This document shows, piece after piece, positions 30,547 through 39,136 of a stretch of DNA of 64,000 nucleotides. The position numbers and the translations under genes were made by a program. Source of the stretch: Nocardia inohanensis NBRC 100128 (GTDB lineage Bacteria; Actinomycetota; Actinomycetes; Mycobacteriales; Mycobacteriaceae); contig NZ_BDBK01000017.1 of NCBI RefSeq assembly GCF_001612945.1, positions 1 to 64,000 of the forward strand. The letters run 5' to 3'. Each line of letters starts with the position of its first letter. The stretch's first letter is position 1. The notes beneath the pieces were generated by a model that saw only the letters and a list, made by a program, of their open reading frames with translations, was not told the DNA's origin and ran no database searches.

Positions 30547-31154
30547 TGCCGCGCCGGGTGCTGGTGGCCAGCCGAAATGCCAAGAAGCTCAACGAATTGC
30601 GCCGCATTCTCGATGAGGCCGGGATCGCCGGGATCGAGATCATCGGCCTGAACGACGTGCCGCCCTACGAGGAGGCGCCCGAGATCGGCGCGACCTTCGA
30701 GGAGAACGCCCTGGCCAAGGCTCGCGATGGTTTCGCCGCTACCGGATTGGCCTGTGTCGCAGACGATTCCGGTATCGCGGTGGATGCCCTGAACGGCATG
30801 CCGGGCGTGCTCTCGGCGCGCTGGTCGGGGACGCACGGCGACGACGAGGCCAACAACACGCTGCTGCTCGCGCAGCTCGGCGATGTCCCGGACGAGCGCC
30901 GCGGTGCGCAGTTCGTCTCGGCCTGCGCGCTGGTGGCCGCGGGCGTCGAGGAAGTGGTGCGCGGTGAATGGCCGGGCGTGATCGCCCGGAAACCGGTGGG
31001 CGACGGCGGTTTCGGCTACGACCCGCTCTTCGTCCCCGAAGGCGGCGAGGTCTCCTCGGCGCAGCTCACCCCCGCCGAGAAGGATGCGGCCTCCCATCGC
31101 GGCCGGGCGTTGCGTCAGCTGCTGCCCGCGCTCGCCGCGCTGGCGCAGGACTGA
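30546..31154 (+). CDS. rdgB: RdgB/HAM1 non-canonical purine NTP pyrophosphatase
   Basis: The enzyme removes ITP, dITP and XTP from nucleotide pools. The 202-residue protein has the N-terminal VLVASRNAKKLNELR motif (Ser/Asn/Lys bind the triphosphate), FEENALAKAR, the catalytic Asp in CVADDSGIAVDALNGMPGV and C-terminal GFGYDPLFVPEG. The start overlaps the rph stop codon, indicating coupled translation. It corresponds to Rv1341. Confidence 0.95.
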   Translation: MPRRVLVASRNAKKLNELRRILDEAGIAGIEIIGLNDVPPYEEAPEIGATFEENALAKARDGFAATGLACVADDSGIAVDALNGMPGVLSARWSGTHGDDEANNTLLLAQLGDVPDERRGAQFVSACALVAAGVEEVVRGEWPGVIARKPVGDGGFGYDPLFVPEGGEVSSAQLTPAEKDAASHRGRALRQLLPALAALAQD

Positions 31155-31170
31155 ATTTCGAAGATGCGCC

Positions 31171-31276
31171 CCCGTCATCCCGGCATGTTCTCAGCCCCCG
31201 TCATCCCGGCATGTCCTTAGCCGGGATCCACACGGCGACAGTGGATTCCGGCCGAAAGCACGCCGGAATGACGGGG
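31171..31276. repeat. Dispersed palindromic element: one full and one truncated copy
   Basis: A full element of about 80 bp (31196-31276) has imperfect terminal inverted repeats, with CCCGTCATCCCGGCATG at one end and CACGCCGGAATGACGGG at the other. It folds into one long hairpin. A 5' fragment of the same sequence (31171-31194) precedes it directly. The same element lies at 52086-52163 within mceE. It fills the space between converging rdgB and DUF3817 and may also act as a terminator. Confidence 0.9.
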
Positions 31277-31287
31277 CTGGCGCAGTC

Positions 31288-31677
31288 CTACAGCCCGAAC
31301 GAACCCTTCACTTCCTGAGTCCGCTTGTGCTCGAACACGAACGACAGGAACGGCACGGTGCCGGCCAGGCAGGTGAGCAGCGTGGTCACCGGCTTCCAGC
31401 GCGCCTTGATGCCCAGGTCGATGGTCATCACCAGGTACAGCATGTAGAACAGCCCGTGCACCTGGCCGATGTAGAAGAACCAGTGCGGAGCCGTGCTGCG
31501 GTCCTCCAGCAGCAGATACTTGTAGATGATCTCGCCGGTCAGCACCAGCAGCCAGATACCGGTGATCCAGGCCAGGATCCGGTAGCGCAGCAGCGCGCCG
31601 CGGATCTTCTCGGTCGCGGCGGCGCCGATCGGCCGGGGCGCGACGGTGGATTCAGTCGAATTGTCGCTGGTGGTCAA
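31288..31677 (-). CDS. DUF3817 membrane protein, Rv1342c homologue
   Basis: This 129-residue protein has a polar N-terminus of about 30 residues and three membrane helices with the DUF3817 motifs LAWITGIWLLVL, GQVHGLFYMLYLVM and TVPFLSFVFEHKR. The best start is the TTG at 31677, whose last two bases overlap the TGA of the upstream gene (TTGA), so it appears translationally coupled to the LprD-like gene. It is a second member of the family in this window besides 5088-5465. Confidence 0.85.
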   Translation of the reverse strand: MTTSDNSTESTVAPRPIGAAATEKIRGALLRYRILAWITGIWLLVLTGEIIYKYLLLEDRSTAPHWFFYIGQVHGLFYMLYLVMTIDLGIKARWKPVTTLLTCLAGTVPFLSFVFEHKRTQEVKGSFGL

Positions 31678-32126
31678 CCGGCGTTCCTCTCGGTATTGCG
31701 CAGCCCCGCGTCCTGGATCCGCTGATCCATATCGTGGGCGTGCAGATCGGCCAGGTATCGGTTGTACTCGGCGAGCTCCGGATCGTCGTCCTTGACCGCC
31801 TTGGGGCGTTCGGGCAGCAGTCCCTCGGGAATCTCGCGCGGTGCGACCGGCTTCACGCGCTTGGGGCGCGGGGCGGTCTCGTCGGGCGCCTGCGGGGTTT
31901 GCTCCGCTTCCGCATCGCGCTCCAATCGCACGAAACGGAAGTACGCCCAGATGACGAAGCCGGCGAAGAGCGGCCACTGCAAGGCGTAGCCGAGATTCTG
32001 GGCGGTGCCCGTGCCGGATTCGAAGCGCCCCCACTGCCAGTAACCCAGCCCCAGGCACGCCGCTGCTGCCACGACCACGAACAGGATCAAGGCCGGGCGG
32101 CGTTGGGGAGCGGACACGCCCCCCAC
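31674..32126 (-). CDS. LprD-like (Rv1343c) membrane-associated protein
   Basis: This 150-residue protein has two hydrophobic helices (about residues 12-29 and 46-64) and a charged cytosolic tail rich in Pro, Arg and Glu. Position and architecture match Rv1343c. A cysteine at residue 24 lies in AAACLGLG, but the context is only loosely lipobox-like, so lipidation is uncertain. Two GTG starts are possible (32126 and 32117); the longer one is given because AGG lies at a suitable distance. It is co-transcribed with the DUF3817 gene. Confidence 0.72.
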   Translation of the reverse strand: MGGVSAPQRRPALILFVVVAAAACLGLGYWQWGRFESGTGTAQNLGYALQWPLFAGFVIWAYFRFVRLERDAEAEQTPQAPDETAPRPKRVKPVAPREIPEGLLPERPKAVKDDDPELAEYNRYLADLHAHDMDQRIQDAGLRNTERNAG

Positions 32127-32188
32127 GGTACCTGCCTACTACGCGCCGCGTAGTAGGAGGTCCGGCTCACCCGGGACCGACGCCGCGC

Positions 32189-33064
32189 TCAGAACTTGTA
32201 CGTGACCCCGGTCAAACGCTCGGACTCGGCCCACAGCCGCTGCCAGAGTTCGCGATTCTGCGACAGGCGGCTCGACGAGCACGGCTCGACCGGGCCCTGG
32301 GTGCCGCGGAAGCGGTTCGGACCCCAGTAGACGGTGGGATCGGCGTCGGGCTCGGTCGCCGCGAAGAGCGAGGAGTGCGCGGCCCGCGCGGGGGAGTGCC
32401 CGACCAGCCGGACGAACGGCTTGGAGATCTTGTCCAGGGGCGTTTCGGTGCGTGCGAAGAGATCGGTGGCCGAGACACCCGGGTGCACCCCATAGGAGCG
32501 CTTGGCCGACCCGGCCTCGGTCAGCCGGCGCTGGAACTCGCGCGCGTACATGAGATTCGACAGCTTGGACTGCGCGTACGCGAGATTGCGCTGGTAGCGC
32601 CGGTTCTCGTAGTTCAGGTCATCGATCCACAGCTTGGGGGTCTGCCGATGCGCGATGGAGGCGAGGGTGACCACCCGGTCCCGGATCTTGTCCAGCAGCA
32701 GCCCCGCGAGCGCGTAGTGGCCCAGATGGTTGACGCCCCACTGGGTTTCGAACCCGTCCTGGGTGCGCGAGAACGGAATGTTCATCAGCCCGGCGTTATT
32801 GATGAGCACATCGATCTCACCGCTCTTCTCGGCGAACTCCCGCACCGAGTCCAGCGAAGCCAGATCCAGCGCCGCGACCCGCACATCGCCGTCGATCTTG
32901 TCCGCTACTTCCTGCGCCTTCGCGACATTGCGGCAGGCCATCACGACCGTCGCACCCTTGCTCGCGAGCACCTTGCTGGTCTGCTCACCGATACCGCCGT
33001 TCGCGCCGGTGATCACGAAGGTGCGCCCGGACTGATCCGAGATTTGGCTGGGCTTCCATGCCAT
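32189..33064 (-). CDS. Short-chain dehydrogenase/reductase
   Basis: This 291-residue SDR has the nucleotide motif TGANGGIG (residues 19-26), the structural NNAG motif and the catalytic Tyr/Lys in YAQSK; the catalytic Ser is in TLASIAHRQ. It resembles the retinol-dehydrogenase/WW-domain oxidoreductase-like SDRs (VNHLGHYALAGLLLDK). The substrate is unknown. It stands alone on the minus strand, and an inverted repeat resembling a TetR operator lies 60 bp upstream of the start. Confidence 0.88.
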   Translation of the reverse strand: MAWKPSQISDQSGRTFVITGANGGIGEQTSKVLASKGATVVMACRNVAKAQEVADKIDGDVRVAALDLASLDSVREFAEKSGEIDVLINNAGLMNIPFSRTQDGFETQWGVNHLGHYALAGLLLDKIRDRVVTLASIAHRQTPKLWIDDLNYENRRYQRNLAYAQSKLSNLMYAREFQRRLTEAGSAKRSYGVHPGVSATDLFARTETPLDKISKPFVRLVGHSPARAAHSSLFAATEPDADPTVYWGPNRFRGTQGPVEPCSSSRLSQNRELWQRLWAESERLTGVTYKF

Positions 33065-33123
33065 GGCTGATGACCTCACAGGTTCGGCGTTCGATGTGCA
33101 CCGTCGCACTCGCTCCGCCCTAC

Positions 33124-33139
33124 CTTACTCCAGAGTAAG
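33124..33139. promoter_or_regulatory. 7-2-7 inverted repeat upstream of the SDR gene
   Basis: CTTACTC and GAGTAAG are separated by CA. The position, 60 bp upstream of the SDR start codon, and the form fit a TetR-family operator. It is of the same 7-2-7 type as the site at 17373 but differs in sequence. Confidence 0.6.
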
Positions 33140-33189
33140 TTCCCGGGGAAGGTCCGGCCCGCCGCGCGGACTGGACCGTCTGGGCCGGA

Positions 33190-34125
33190 TCAGCTCAACA
33201 GATCCGCCAACCCCTTGGTGCGGGACGGCTGGCGCAGCTTCCGCATGGCCTTGGCCTCGATCTGGCGGATGCGCTCCCGGGAGACGCCGAATACGCGGCC
33301 GACCTCTTCCAGGGTGCGCGGCTCCGCGCCATCCAGACCGTAGCGCAGGCTGATCACCTGCGCTTCGCGTTCGGGCAGGGTGGCGAGGGCGCGCTTCAGC
33401 TGGCCGTGCGCGGCGGCATCGGTGACGGTCACCGAGGGGTCCGGCGCATTGTCGGGAATGAGCGCGCCGAGCTCGGTGGCATCCTCCTCACCGATCGGCA
33501 GGTGCAGCGAAAGCGGTTCGCGGTCAAGGCGAATCAGCTCGCGGACCCGTTCGACCGGCAGCCCCACCTCGGCCGCCACATCCTCGGCGGTGACGGCCCG
33601 GCCGAGCTTCGTGGCCAGGGCGCGCTCGGTACGCCTGACCTTGTTGAGCACCTCGACCACGTGCCCGGGCAGCCGGATGGCGCGGCTCTGCTCGGAGAGC
33701 GCGCGGCCGATGGACTGCCGGACCCACCAGGTGGCGTAGGTGGAGAACTTCAGGCCGCGCCGATGCTCGAACTTCTGCGCGGCGCGGATGAGCCCGAAGG
33801 TTCCCTCCTGGGTCAGGTCCAGCAGGGACATGCCGGTGGGTGTGGAGTAGTGCTTGGCGATGGAGACCACCAGGCGCAGGTTGGCGCGGACCATATGGTC
33901 CTGGGCGCGCCGGCCGTCGGCGGCGGTATGAGTCAGCGTGCGGCGCTCCTCGTCGGTGAGTTCTGTTGCGGTGGTGCCGGATTCGTCGAGCCGCGCCTGG
34001 GCGAGCAGGCCCGCTTCGATGCGTTCGCCGAGTGCGTACTCCTCGGCGGCGGTCAGCAGGGCGGTGTGCCCGATCTGCCGCAGGTAGTCCTTGATTGCGT
34101 CTTCACTCACGGTTGCGATAGCCAT
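33190..34125 (-). CDS. Group 2 RNA polymerase sigma-70 factor, SigB-like
   Basis: This 311-residue sigma factor has region 1.2 (DAIKDYLRQIGHTALLTAAEE), region 2 (RANLRLVVSIAKHY, LDLTQEGTFGLIRAAQKFEHRRGLKFSTYATWW), region 3 and region 4.2 with the HTH LEEVGRVFGVSRERIRQIE. It lacks the long region 1.1 of the primary SigA, so it is a primary-like, probably stationary-phase or stress sigma factor. The ATG at 34125 was chosen. No anti-sigma gene is adjacent. Confidence 0.9.
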   Translation of the reverse strand: MAIATVSEDAIKDYLRQIGHTALLTAAEEYALGERIEAGLLAQARLDESGTTATELTDEERRTLTHTAADGRRAQDHMVRANLRLVVSIAKHYSTPTGMSLLDLTQEGTFGLIRAAQKFEHRRGLKFSTYATWWVRQSIGRALSEQSRAIRLPGHVVEVLNKVRRTERALATKLGRAVTAEDVAAEVGLPVERVRELIRLDREPLSLHLPIGEEDATELGALIPDNAPDPSVTVTDAAAHGQLKRALATLPEREAQVISLRYGLDGAEPRTLEEVGRVFGVSRERIRQIEAKAMRKLRQPSRTKGLADLLS

Positions 34126-34144
34126 CGCGAACAAACTTAGAGCA

Positions 34145-34160
34145 GACATAAAAATATGTC
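34145..34160. promoter_or_regulatory. AT-rich inverted repeat in the sigma factor/TetR intergenic region
   Basis: GACATA and TATGTC are separated by AAAA, in the most AT-rich 75 bp of the area (34126-34199). This region must hold the promoters of the divergent sigma factor and TetR genes, so the repeat is a candidate TetR autoregulatory site. Confidence 0.45.
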
Positions 34161-34199
34161 AAATATGAACTTGGGCCAGATTTAGTTATAGTTGTCAAT

Positions 34200-34865
34200 A
34201 TGAGCGCGCCAACCGCCGAGACCGGCACCCGCCCGCTGGGCCTGCGTGAGCGAAAAAAGCAGCAGACCAGGCAGAACATCTCCCATACCGCCACCCGGCT
34301 GTTCCTGGAGCGCGGCTACGACACCGTCACCATCGCCGAGATCGCCGAGGCGGCCGACGTCGCCAAGATGACGGTCACCAACTACTTCCCGCGCAAGGAA
34401 GACCTGGTGCTCGATGTGCACGACGTGTTCGTCGAGAGCCTGGCGCAGACCGTGCGTGAACGCGGGGCGGGGGAGTCGGCGCTCGCGGCGCTGCGCCGGG
34501 CCTACCTGCGCGCGGCGGCCGACCGGGACGCGATCATCGCGGGCTTCTCCGGCCCGGAGTTCGCCCGGCTGCTCACCGGCAGTCCGGCCCTGGTGGCGCG
34601 TTTACGCGAATTCCACGAAGAGCGGGAAAGGTTGCTGGCCGAGACGCTGGCGGCCGAAACCGATGCCGCGCCGGACGATCTCACGCCGCGCATCGCCGCC
34701 ACCCTGCTGGCCGGTCTGCATCGCGCCCTCTTCGAGGAGACCCTGCGCCGGACCGTCGCCGGAGAGTCCGACGACGCCATTGCCGCGGTATTGACGACGC
34801 AGATCGCCACCGCTTTCGATCTGCTGGAGCCCGCGCTCGGCGACTACGCGGTGCGCGCTTCCTGA
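34200..34865 (+). CDS. TetR-family transcriptional regulator
   Basis: This 221-residue protein has an N-terminal TetR HTH (about residues 15-62: RERKKQQTRQNISHTATRLF, TIAEIAEAADVAKMTVTNYFPRKEDL) and a helical ligand-binding domain. It ends 65 bp before the MFS exporter on the same strand, the usual arrangement of a drug-efflux repressor and its target. The ligand is unknown. It is divergent from the sigma factor gene. Confidence 0.9.
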   Translation: MSAPTAETGTRPLGLRERKKQQTRQNISHTATRLFLERGYDTVTIAEIAEAADVAKMTVTNYFPRKEDLVLDVHDVFVESLAQTVRERGAGESALAALRRAYLRAAADRDAIIAGFSGPEFARLLTGSPALVARLREFHEERERLLAETLAAETDAAPDDLTPRIAATLLAGLHRALFEETLRRTVAGESDDAIAAVLTTQIATAFDLLEPALGDYAVRAS

Positions 34866-34930
34866 CCCGCCACGCCAAGTTAGCCGTGTCGTTGCCGGAT
34901 CAGGGCTGGTGAGCGCCACATACTGGGCCG

Positions 34931-36970
34931 ATGACGGGTGCCAGCGCCACCGCCGATGTCCCTGCCGCACCTGCTCAGCTCGGCCGCGGCCGCCGCGACA
35001 TCATCTTCGCCACCGTGGCGCTCGGCATGCTCATGTCGGCGCTCGACTCCACCATCGTGGCCACCGCGCTGCCCACCATCGTGGCGGATCTGGGCGGGGC
35101 CGGGCATATGGCCTGGGTGGTCACCGCCTACCTGGTGGCCGAGGCCATCGCGACGGCGCTCTCCGGCAAGTTCGGCGATCTCTTCGGCCGCAAACTGGTC
35201 TTCCAGCTCAGCGCCACCATCTTCATCGTCGGCTCGATCATCGCCGGCTTCTCGCACGATATGACGCTGCTGATCATCGCGCGCGCCGTGCAGGGGCTTG
35301 GCGCGGGCGGGCTGATGGTCACCTCCATGGCGCTCATCGCCGATGTCATCCCGCTGCGCGAGCGCGGCAAGTACCAGGGCGCGCTGGGCGCGGTCTTCGG
35401 CATCACCACCGTCATCGGCCCGACCCTGGGCGGTCTGTTCACCGATCATCTGAGCTGGCGGTGGTGCTTCTACGTGAACGTGCCGCTGGCCATCGTGATG
35501 ATCGTGGTGGCGGCGCGCACCATCCCGATGACCCGGGCGGCCACCAAACCGATCATCGACTACCTCGGCATCGCGCTCATCTCCATCGGCGTCACCTGCC
35601 TGATCCTCGGATTGGATTGGGGCGGAAACGAATACGCCTGGGGCTCGGGGATGATCATCGGCCTGTTCGCCACCGCGGCGGTGATGACGGTGCTGTTCGT
35701 GATCACCGAATTCCGGGCTGCCGAACCCATGCTGCCCATGCACCTGTTCCGCAGCAATGTCTTCACCGTCTGCTCGATCCTGAGCTTCATCGTCGGTTTC
35801 GCGCTGCTCGGTGCGATGACCTATCTGCCCGCGTATCTGCAATACGTGGACGGGGTTTCGGCCACCGCGTCCGGCATCCGCACGCTGCCGCTGGTGGTCG
35901 GGTTGTTCGGCACCTCCATCCTGTCCGGTGTGATCGTCGGGAAGACCGGGCACTACAAGGCGTTCCCGATCATCGGCACCGCGATCATGGCGGTCGGGCT
36001 GTACCTGATGTCCACCATGGGCGCGGGCACGCCGTTCTGGCAGCAGGGCCTGTACATGCTGATCCTGGGGCTGGGTATCGGCCTGGCCATGCAGGTGCTC
36101 ACCATCGCGGTGCAGAACAGCGTGCCCTACGCGGACCTGGGCACCGCCACTTCGGGGGTGACGTTCTTCCGCACTATCGGATCCGCTTTCGGTACAACGG
36201 TTTTCGGCACCCTCTATGTCAATCAGATCACGCCGAAGCTCGGTGCGGCGGTGATGGCGGCCAAGGTGCCGCCGGAGGTCGCGTCGAATCCCGAACTGTT
36301 GCGGCAGCTTCCGGCCGAGCAGGCCGCGCCGATCATCACCGCCTACGCCGACTCCATCGACTATGTGTTCCGCTGGGTGGTGCCGGTGGCCGTGCTCGGC
36401 TTCATCGTGGCGTGGTTCCTGAAGCAGGTGAAGCTGCGCGACAGCGCGCGGGCCGAGGCCACCGATGTGGGCGAGGGCTTTTCGATGCCGGACTCCCCGG
36501 ACCGAGTGGTGCAACTGGAGCGGGCGGTCGGGCGGGTGCTGCGCAAACTGCGCGACAATCAGCTGCCGGATCCGGAAATCCTCAGTGCCGCAGGCAGTTC
36601 GCTGACCCGCGATGAGGCGTGGGCGCTCGGCCAGATACGCATGTTCGACAAGGTGCGCGGCGCGGCGACGGTGAACGAAGTGGCGCACACCTACTGGGTG
36701 CCCAAGGAGGTCGTGGCCCCGGTCTACGAGAAGGCCGAACGCGACGGCTTCATCCGCAACGACGGCGGCACACTGACTCTCACCGACAAGGGCGTGCAGG
36801 AATTGGACCGGGTCCGGGGTGCCTGGCGGCGCTGGCTGGAATCGCAGATCGATGACTGGGATGTCGCCAATCCGAGGGATCGGGATCTGCTGGAACAGGC
36901 CATGGACAATATCGCCGCCAAGCTGCTGGACGAGGCCGACAGCCCGGACTCCCTCACCGCCCACCATTAG
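34931..36970 (+). CDS. EmrB/QacA (DHA2) MFS exporter with C-terminal winged-helix-like tail
   Basis: This 679-residue protein starts with about 14 membrane helices (residues 25-505). They include the motif A loop [13 protein letters not shown], motif [19 protein letters not shown] and the DHA2-type [13 protein letters not shown]. The last roughly 170 residues are soluble. Residues about 550-640 read as a MarR/PadR-like winged helix ([58 protein letters not shown]). Drug or lipid export by proton antiport is expected; a sensing role of the tail is inference. It is probably controlled by the adjacent TetR. Confidence 0.88.
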   Translation: MTGASATADVPAAPAQLGRGRRDIIFATVALGMLMSALDSTIVATALPTIVADLGGAGHMAWVVTAYLVAEAIATALSGKFGDLFGRKLVFQLSATIFIVGSIIAGFSHDMTLLIIARAVQGLGAGGLMVTSMALIADVIPLRERGKYQGALGAVFGITTVIGPTLGGLFTDHLSWRWCFYVNVPLAIVMIVVAARTIPMTRAATKPIIDYLGIALISIGVTCLILGLDWGGNEYAWGSGMIIGLFATAAVMTVLFVITEFRAAEPMLPMHLFRSNVFTVCSILSFIVGFALLGAMTYLPAYLQYVDGVSATASGIRTLPLVVGLFGTSILSGVIVGKTGHYKAFPIIGTAIMAVGLYLMSTMGAGTPFWQQGLYMLILGLGIGLAMQVLTIAVQNSVPYADLGTATSGVTFFRTIGSAFGTTVFGTLYVNQITPKLGAAVMAAKVPPEVASNPELLRQLPAEQAAPIITAYADSIDYVFRWVVPVAVLGFIVAWFLKQVKLRDSARAEATDVGEGFSMPDSPDRVVQLERAVGRVLRKLRDNQLPDPEILSAAGSSLTRDEAWALGQIRMFDKVRGAATVNEVAHTYWVPKEVVAPVYEKAERDGFIRNDGGTLTLTDKGVQELDRVRGAWRRWLESQIDDWDVANPRDRDLLEQAMDNIAAKLLDEADSPDSLTAHH

Positions 36971-36991
36971 CGGGCGGTGGGGGAGCGCCGC

Positions 36992-38197
36992 TCATACGAG
37001 CGTGCGGACCGGCTGAACCGTTGCGTCCCAATCGATCCGGAAGCGCTGTTCGGGGCCGAACGCCTTCTCCGGATTCATCGCCTTGAACATCAACGGCATC
37101 ACCAGGCCCATGGCCGCCCGGACCACCGGCCCCGCGGCCTTGGTCTGATTCATCCGGGCCACCCGTGCCGCGACCCCCTCCACCCGTGGCCGCCGCAGCG
37201 CCTCGTAGGTGGGGAAAGCCGTTTCCGGATCCGGGATGTCGCGCAGGCAGCGGGCCAGTTCGATGGCGCTCTCGATGGCCAGCGACGCGCCCTGCCCCGA
37301 GGTATTGCTCGGCGCGTGAATGGCGTCCCCGGTCAGCACCATCCGCCCGCGATACCAGTGCGGCACCGACGGCATGATGTGCAAGGCTCCCGTCGTCATC
37401 AACTGCTCCGGCGTCGTATTGCGGGCGAGCCGCTCACCGGGTTCGTCCCCGGCATAGGTTTCCCGCAGGATCTTCAGCCATTGCTCGGCGGGTACGGTGC
37501 GCGCCTCGGTGAGCGAAAGGTATTGCTGGTGCGGCAGATTCGCGCCCCAGGCGATGCGCCCGTCGGGCATGGCCCAGTACAGATAGTAGGCCCGCTTGCC
37601 GAACGCGAACACCATGCTCTGCTCGGGCAGATCCAGCCCCGGCACGTCGGTGTAGGCGCCGAAGCCCAGCATGCGCAGATAGGTCGGCCCGGGCGCTTTC
37701 GGATCCACCAGCGTGCGCACCGCGGACCGGATGCCGTCCGCACCGATCAGCACATCCGCGGTGGCGGTGCTGCCGTCGGCGAAGATCGCGGTCACGCCGT
37801 CGGCCCGCTCCTCGACGTCCACGAGGCGCCGGTTGTATTCGAACGGCACCCCGGATTCGACGGCATGGTCGTGCAGCACCCGGTGCAGGTCCGGCCGGTC
37901 GACCAGTTGCAGCGGTTCGACATCGGCCAGCATGGGCGCACTGATCATCTTCTTGCCGACGGACATCGACTGATGTGCGAGCGGAGCGGCCACGGCGCGC
38001 ACCGCGTCGGCGACCCCGATCAGTTCCAGCGCGGCCATTCCGTTGGGCGCCAGGGCCAAATTGGATCCGATGCCGTAGGCGGGCCCCGGATACGCCTCGT
38101 AGACCCGGGCGTCGATTCCGGCGCGGCGCAGTGCGGTGGCCGCCACCGGACCGGAGATGCCGCCGCCGATGACGATGGCGGAACGAATGGTGGACAT
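36992..38197 (-). CDS. FAD-dependent aromatic-type monooxygenase
   Basis: This 401-residue group A flavoprotein monooxygenase has the dinucleotide motif VIGGGISGPVAA (residues 9-20), the DG motif LIGADGIRSAVR and the GD motif LTGDAIHAPSNTSGQGAS. It fits the salicylate/tetracycline-hydroxylase class that hydroxylates aromatic substrates with NAD(P)H. It lies 199 bp downstream of the PadR gene on the same strand, so phenolic or drug-like ligand control through PadR is plausible but unproven. Confidence 0.88.
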   Translation of the reverse strand: MSTIRSAIVIGGGISGPVAATALRRAGIDARVYEAYPGPAYGIGSNLALAPNGMAALELIGVADAVRAVAAPLAHQSMSVGKKMISAPMLADVEPLQLVDRPDLHRVLHDHAVESGVPFEYNRRLVDVEERADGVTAIFADGSTATADVLIGADGIRSAVRTLVDPKAPGPTYLRMLGFGAYTDVPGLDLPEQSMVFAFGKRAYYLYWAMPDGRIAWGANLPHQQYLSLTEARTVPAEQWLKILRETYAGDEPGERLARNTTPEQLMTTGALHIMPSVPHWYRGRMVLTGDAIHAPSNTSGQGASLAIESAIELARCLRDIPDPETAFPTYEALRRPRVEGVAARVARMNQTKAAGPVVRAAMGLVMPLMFKAMNPEKAFGPEQRFRIDWDATVQPVRTLV

Positions 38198-38396
38198 GGT
38201 TGTCTCCCTGAAGGTTCGAAGTATTACCCCGAACCGGGACGCGTGCGGAGAACCCAGTTATCCTGTAGTTGCCAAACTCGGTGCCGAGTTCGCCTGCACG
38301 GACGCGGTTCGAGACGGTATATGACCGGGCTTCGGCGGTGGTGTTGCAGCACCGGCGCCGGGGTCCGGTTTCTCGTCGGATTTCAGCTTCGGTGGA

Positions 38397-39059
38397 TCAG
38401 TCCTGCCGGGCCGACTGCTCCGGCTCGCCCCCTTCCAGTAGTGCGGCGAACTCCGCGGGCATGACGCCGTCGCGGTGGAACGCGCGCCAGGCCTCGAGGT
38501 CGGGGAAGGTGCCGTCCCGCAGTTCCGCCCGCAGTGCGGTGGACCAGCGCAGTTCGGCCTCCAGCAGGGCCAGCTCGTAATCGTCTTCGATGGTGAACAG
38601 GCGCGGCAATGTGCCTGCCAGCGCGGCTGATTGGGCCCGGTGCGCGGCAATGGCGGTCTCGAGCTTGCCGATTCGCGCGGTGAGCAGTTCGGCGACCTCT
38701 TCGGGCGGCAGCACCGACAGCACCGACAGGCCGGCTCGGAAGGGGCGCTGCTCGGGGACCGGTTCGGCGATGAGTTCGCGGGTCCAGTCGGAGAGTTCGG
38801 CGCGCCCGGCCTCGGTGATGCGATAGATGGTGCGCTCGGGCCGTGCGCCGTCGCGTTCGCTGCCGGCGACCTCCAGGAACCCGTGCTTGGTGAGGTTCTC
38901 CACGACGGTGTACAGCGAGCCCCATTTGACACCCATATCGGTGTCCTTGCCCCACTGCCGCAAACGACTGGCGATCTCGTAGCGATGCCCGGGTTGCACG
39001 CCCAGGGTGGAGAGCACGGCCAGGCCCATGAGGTTGCCGACCTTGCGTTTGCGAGCCAT
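38397..39059 (-). CDS. PadR-family transcriptional regulator
   Basis: This 220-residue protein has an N-terminal PadR winged helix (about residues 8-90: LMGLAVLSTLGVQPGHRYEIA, GSLYTVVENLTKHGFLEV, IYRITEAGRAEL) and a C-terminal helical dimerisation domain (Vir_act_alpha_C-like). The ATG at 39059 follows GGAGG. A 13-bp-arm inverted repeat lies directly upstream of that ribosome site, which strongly suggests autoregulation. The FAD monooxygenase downstream is the likely target. Confidence 0.9.
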   Translation of the reverse strand: MARKRKVGNLMGLAVLSTLGVQPGHRYEIASRLRQWGKDTDMGVKWGSLYTVVENLTKHGFLEVAGSERDGARPERTIYRITEAGRAELSDWTRELIAEPVPEQRPFRAGLSVLSVLPPEEVAELLTARIGKLETAIAAHRAQSAALAGTLPRLFTIEDDYELALLEAELRWSTALRAELRDGTFPDLEAWRAFHRDGVMPAEFAALLEGGEPEQSARQD

Positions 39060-39072
39060 CTCGAACACCTCC

Positions 39073-39106
39073 AATACTCGTAGACAAATATACGTCTACG
39101 AGTATT
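39073..39106. promoter_or_regulatory. PadR operator, 13-bp perfect inverted repeat
   Basis: AATACTCGTAGAC (39073-39085) and GTCTACGAGTATT (39094-39106) are separated by eight AT-rich bases. It lies just upstream of the ribosome site of padR. ATAC...GTAT symmetry of this kind is typical of PadR operators. A further AGTATTCG half-site begins at about 39115. Confidence 0.85.
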
Positions 39107-39136
39107 CGGCGACAAGTATTCGTTCGAGGTGGAGCG

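Noticed and set aside
34880-36967. 695-residue open frame antisense to the MFS exporter
   Set aside because: His/Asp/Gly/Arg-rich shadow typical of antisense frames in high-GC DNA.
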